From Halomonas sp. (GTDB lineage Bacteria > Pseudomonadota > Gammaproteobacteria > Pseudomonadales > Halomonadaceae): DNA of 64,000 nucleotides. Of this stretch, positions 62,084-64,000 are shown in pieces. Location: contig NZ_JAGOBJ010000008.1 of the NCBI RefSeq assembly GCF_017983445.1, positions 1 through 64,000 of the forward strand. Direction: 5' to 3'. Below the pieces are notes generated by a model. The model worked only from the letters and a program-made list of their open reading frames with translations. It was not told the origin of the DNA and made no database searches. A program made the position numbers and the translations under genes. Every line of letters begins with the position of its first letter. Position 1 is the first letter of the stretch.

Positions 62084-62542
62084 TTATTTTTCTGGCGCGT
62101 GAGCTGCCAGCCGTTCAAGCGCCTTACGAAGCGCGGGGTTCTGCATGTCGCTTGCGCACTCCGCCAGGGTTTGACCTGCGCTGGCTGAAAGCTTGCGCGT
62201 GTTGCGCAGTGGCGCTTCAACCGGATGTACAGGGCGAACTTTAAAAGTAAAGCCGCTTACGGCTTCAAAACCGGGCAGTTGGTGGAGCAGTGTCAATAAA
62301 CGTCGCTGCTCAAAGCGGAGCCAGGTCAACCAACTGGCTTGACCGCTGATAAGGGTCAAGCGACCTTCACGGAAGCCGCCCACAAAAATATGCTGACGCA
62401 TTTCTTCAGGTAGATGTGCGCGTAAGTGGCTCTGGGCCTGGTCAATAAGACGAGATTGGCGCATTAATTGGCCAATATCGCCAGACTTGTTTAGCAGGCG
62501 GGCGATGGGCTGGGCCTGAGAACGCTTAACCTTTATACTCAT
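62084..62542 (-). CDS. dciA: DUF721 family protein, DciA-like helicase-associated
   Basis: The 152-residue product belongs to the DUF721/DciA family, whose members help load the replicative helicase DnaB in bacteria lacking DnaC. Its N-terminal half has the DciA-type core (LRAHLPEEMRQHIFVGGFREGRLTLISGQASWLTWLRFEQRRLL). The C-terminal part is shorter and basic. In Pseudomonas-type genomes a DUF721 gene likewise lies between lpxC and secA. It is divergent from the small ORF upstream of secA. Functional equivalence to DciA is inferred from the family. Confidence 0.85.
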   Translation of the reverse strand: MSIKVKRSQAQPIARLLNKSGDIGQLMRQSRLIDQAQSHLRAHLPEEMRQHIFVGGFREGRLTLISGQASWLTWLRFEQRRLLTLLHQLPGFEAVSGFTFKVRPVHPVEAPLRNTRKLSASAGQTLAECASDMQNPALRKALERLAAHAPEK

Positions 62543-62648
62543 ACGCTTGAATCCTAGGATAACCCCTCAATATTACCAAGTAGCCATGTAAATTTTTGGC
62601 GAGCTACTTATCAGCAGAGCCTAACACGCTCAGGAGCCAACCCACAGC

Positions 62649-63011
62649 ATGTCCTCAACGCTTAATGCCTTTTATGCTTTGCCGCGACGTTACCGTCGTT
62701 ATGGCCTGGCGCGTTGGTGGCTGGCGGGCCTCCTGGTAAGCTGCCTTTTACCCAGTAGTCTAGTTCCTTCTGATGCATTTCGCGGTACTGAACGCAGCGT
62801 TAGCGTTTGCCTATGGGTGCCCGCTATTTTACGTGCCCAGTCTCACTGGATCGCCAAAAGGCGACGCGCCTTTAAACGTTGGCAGCGGCGCATCAAGCAG
62901 GTGAAGGTGCTGCGCCACTGTTTGCCCGCGTATCGCTTTATAACGCGCCAGGTGGCCGCGCGCGATGTGCTTACCCAACGTGGCCCGCCTGCTGACTTCA
63001 TTGTTTGCTAG
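62649..63011 (+). CDS. Candidate SecM-like translation-arrest leader peptide upstream of secA
   Basis: The 120-residue product matches no protein family I can name. It has a positively charged N-terminus (R13-R22) and a hydrophobic signal-like stretch (L25-P40). A strongly basic middle follows (K70-R89), and the last residues are QRGPPADFIVC, i.e. R111-G112-P113-P114 followed by six codons and TAG. AGGAG lies 12 nt before the ATG. secA starts 73 bp after the stop. This layout (export signal, C-terminal Arg-x-Gly/Pro-Pro, then secA) is that of the SecM secretion monitor. It also resembles RAPP-type arrest peptides that regulate Sec machinery in other phyla. The classical SecM motif FxxxxWIxxxxGIRAGP is absent. 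The coding call is fairly firm; the arrest role is inference. Confidence 0.7.
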   Translation: MSSTLNAFYALPRRYRRYGLARWWLAGLLVSCLLPSSLVPSDAFRGTERSVSVCLWVPAILRAQSHWIAKRRRAFKRWQRRIKQVKVLRHCLPAYRFITRQVAARDVLTQRGPPADFIVC

Positions 63012-63042
63012 AACACGCACTCTATTTGCCTTATATGGAACA

Positions 63043-63065
63043 GGGCGAAACCCATTGGGTCGCTC
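63043..63065 (+). promoter_or_regulatory. Stem-loop between the leader ORF and secA
   Basis: GGGCGA (63043-63048) pairs with TCGCTC (63060-63065, one G-T). After a bulged AA, CCC (63051-63053) pairs with GGG (63057-63059) around ATT. It ends 19 nt before the secA ATG. A weak outer helix is possible between ACTTCAT (62995-63001, inside the leader ORF) and ATGATGT (63069-63075, next to the secA ribosome site), with one mismatch. This would let a stalled ribosome change access to the secA start. Found by eye; not folded. Confidence 0.45.
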
Positions 63066-63084
63066 TTGATGATGTGGATATTTC

Positions 63085-64000
63085 ATGATTAATAATTTGT
63101 TACGTAAAGTAGTCGGTTCTAAGAATGACCGTGAAGTAAAGCGCATGCACAAAAACGTTCACGGTGTGAACGCGCTTGAGGCAGAGTTTGAAAAACTGAG
63201 TGATGAAGAGCTTCAGGGCAAAACGGCAGAACTGCGTCAGCGGCTGAGCAACGGTGAAGCGCTTGATAACCTATTACCCGACGCCTTTGCAATCGTACGT
63301 GAGGCGAGCAAGCGCGTGATGGGAATGCGCCATTTCGATGTACAGATGGTTGGGGGCATGACCCTGCATCGTGGGCGTATCGCCGAAATGAAAACCGGTG
63401 AAGGTAAAACGCTAGTCGCAACGCTTGCGGTTTATTTGAATGCGCTGCCCGCCAAAGGCGTGCACGTTGTAACGGTGAACGATTATCTGGCGCGCCGTGA
63501 TGCCGAGTGGATGCGTCCGCTGTATGAATTCCTCGGGCTCACCATCGGCGTTATCTTTTCGGGTCAGACCGGTGAAGAGAAGCGTCATGCCTACCGGTGT
63601 GATATCACCTACGGCACCAACAACGAGTTTGGTTTTGACTACCTGCGCGACAACATGGCGTTCTCCCTGGAAGACAAGGTGCAGCGTGGCTTGCATTACG
63701 CCATTGTCGATGAGGTCGACTCCATCCTGATTGATGAAGCGCGTACGCCGCTGATCATCTCTGGCGCGGTGGATGAAAATACCAATCTTTATAACGTCGC
63801 GAATCAGCTCTCTTTACAGTTAGAGCAAGGGGAAGTGTCGGAAGACGACGATGTACCTGCGACCGGCGATTTCGTGCTGGATGAAAAACAGAAACAGGTT
63901 GAGCTGACCGAGCAGGGGCATAACAAGGTAGAAGAGCTGATGCAGGCGGAGGGCCTTCTTAAAGAAGGTGAATCGCTCTATGCGGCGCAAAACCTTAACC
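63085..64000 (+). CDS. secA: Protein translocase ATPase SecA, N-terminal part (runs off the window)
   Basis: SecA is the motor ATPase that drives preproteins through SecYEG. The window holds the first 305 codons of about 900. The reading frame begins [21 protein letters not shown] and contains Walker [21 protein letters not shown], the DEAD-type motifs [13 protein letters not shown] and [17 protein letters not shown], and Walker [21 protein letters not shown]. The start has only a weak ribosome site (GTGGA), which fits control through the upstream leader ORF. The gene is cut by the window end, so the C-terminal regions are not visible. Confidence 0.97.
   Translation, partial: MINNLLRKVVGSKNDREVKRMHKNVHGVNALEAEFEKLSDEELQGKTAELRQRLSNGEALDNLLPDAFAIVREASKRVMGMRHFDVQMVGGMTLHRGRIAEMKTGEGKTLVATLAVYLNALPAKGVHVVTVNDYLARRDAEWMRPLYEFLGLTIGVIFSGQTGEEKRHAYRCDITYGTNNEFGFDYLRDNMAFSLEDKVQRGLHYAIVDEVDSILIDEARTPLIISGAVDENTNLYNVANQLSLQLEQGEVSEDDDVPATGDFVLDEKQKQVELTEQGHNKVEELMQAEGLLKEGESLYAAQNLN

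Noticed and set aside
62029-62244. Plus-strand open frame overlapping dciA
   Set aside because: It lies antisense inside the conserved DUF721 gene, has no ribosome binding site and its sequence is the complement of a real protein.

Overview
The window is a moderately GC-rich, densely coded chromosomal segment of a gammaproteobacterium. Gene order matches the Pseudomonas/Oceanospirillales core layout, and the proteins look most like Halomonadaceae (Halomonas or a close relative). The genus is inferred from gene order and sequence recall, not from a search. No tRNA, insertion sequence, prophage or CRISPR array was seen. Nearly everything is housekeeping: cell shape, envelope building, division and export.

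Layout. 0-3.5 kb: gatCAB (tRNA amidotransferase) on the minus strand, ending in a strong terminator. 3.6-15.6 kb: mreBCD-maf-rng-yhdP-tldD, then darP (minus) and pmbA (plus). 15.7-23.4 kb: a minus-strand block kdsD-kdsC-lptC-lptA-lptB-rpoN-hpf-ptsN-rapZ-npr, ending in an odd kinase-like gene whose codon use differs from its neighbours. 23.6-30.4 kb: mlaFEDCB-ibaG-murA-hisG-hisD (plus). 30.4-42.9 kb: degS-like protease (minus), a Nif3-family gene, zapG (minus), zapE, rplM-rpsI, petABC (cytochrome bc1), sspAB, then dolP-diaA-yraN-lpoA (minus). 43-61 kb: rsmI, the RNase P RNA gene, then the division and cell-wall (dcw) cluster rsmH-ftsL-ftsI-murE-murF-mraY-murD-ftsW-murG-murC-ddlB-ftsQ-ftsA-ftsZ. 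61-64 kb: lpxC, dciA (minus), a small basic ORF, and the first third of secA.

How it fits together. MreBCD, the Mur enzymes, MraY, FtsI, FtsW and LpoA build peptidoglycan for elongation and division. LptABC, KdsCD and LpxC make and move lipopolysaccharide, while MlaBCDEF keeps the outer membrane asymmetric. DegS, DolP and YhdP watch or maintain the envelope. RpoN, Hpf, PtsN, RapZ and NPr form the nitrogen-PTS regulatory block.

Most interesting observation. The 120-codon ORF at 62649-63011, directly before secA, encodes a very basic peptide with a signal-like N-terminus. It ends in Arg-Gly-Pro-Pro six codons before its stop. Its position and shape match a secretion-monitor (SecM-type) arrest peptide, but its sequence does not match the classical SecM arrest motif. 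It is a candidate for a distinct SecA-controlling leader. The 309-bp ftsQ-ftsA gap, which can be drawn in two mutually exclusive RNA folds, is the second most interesting region.
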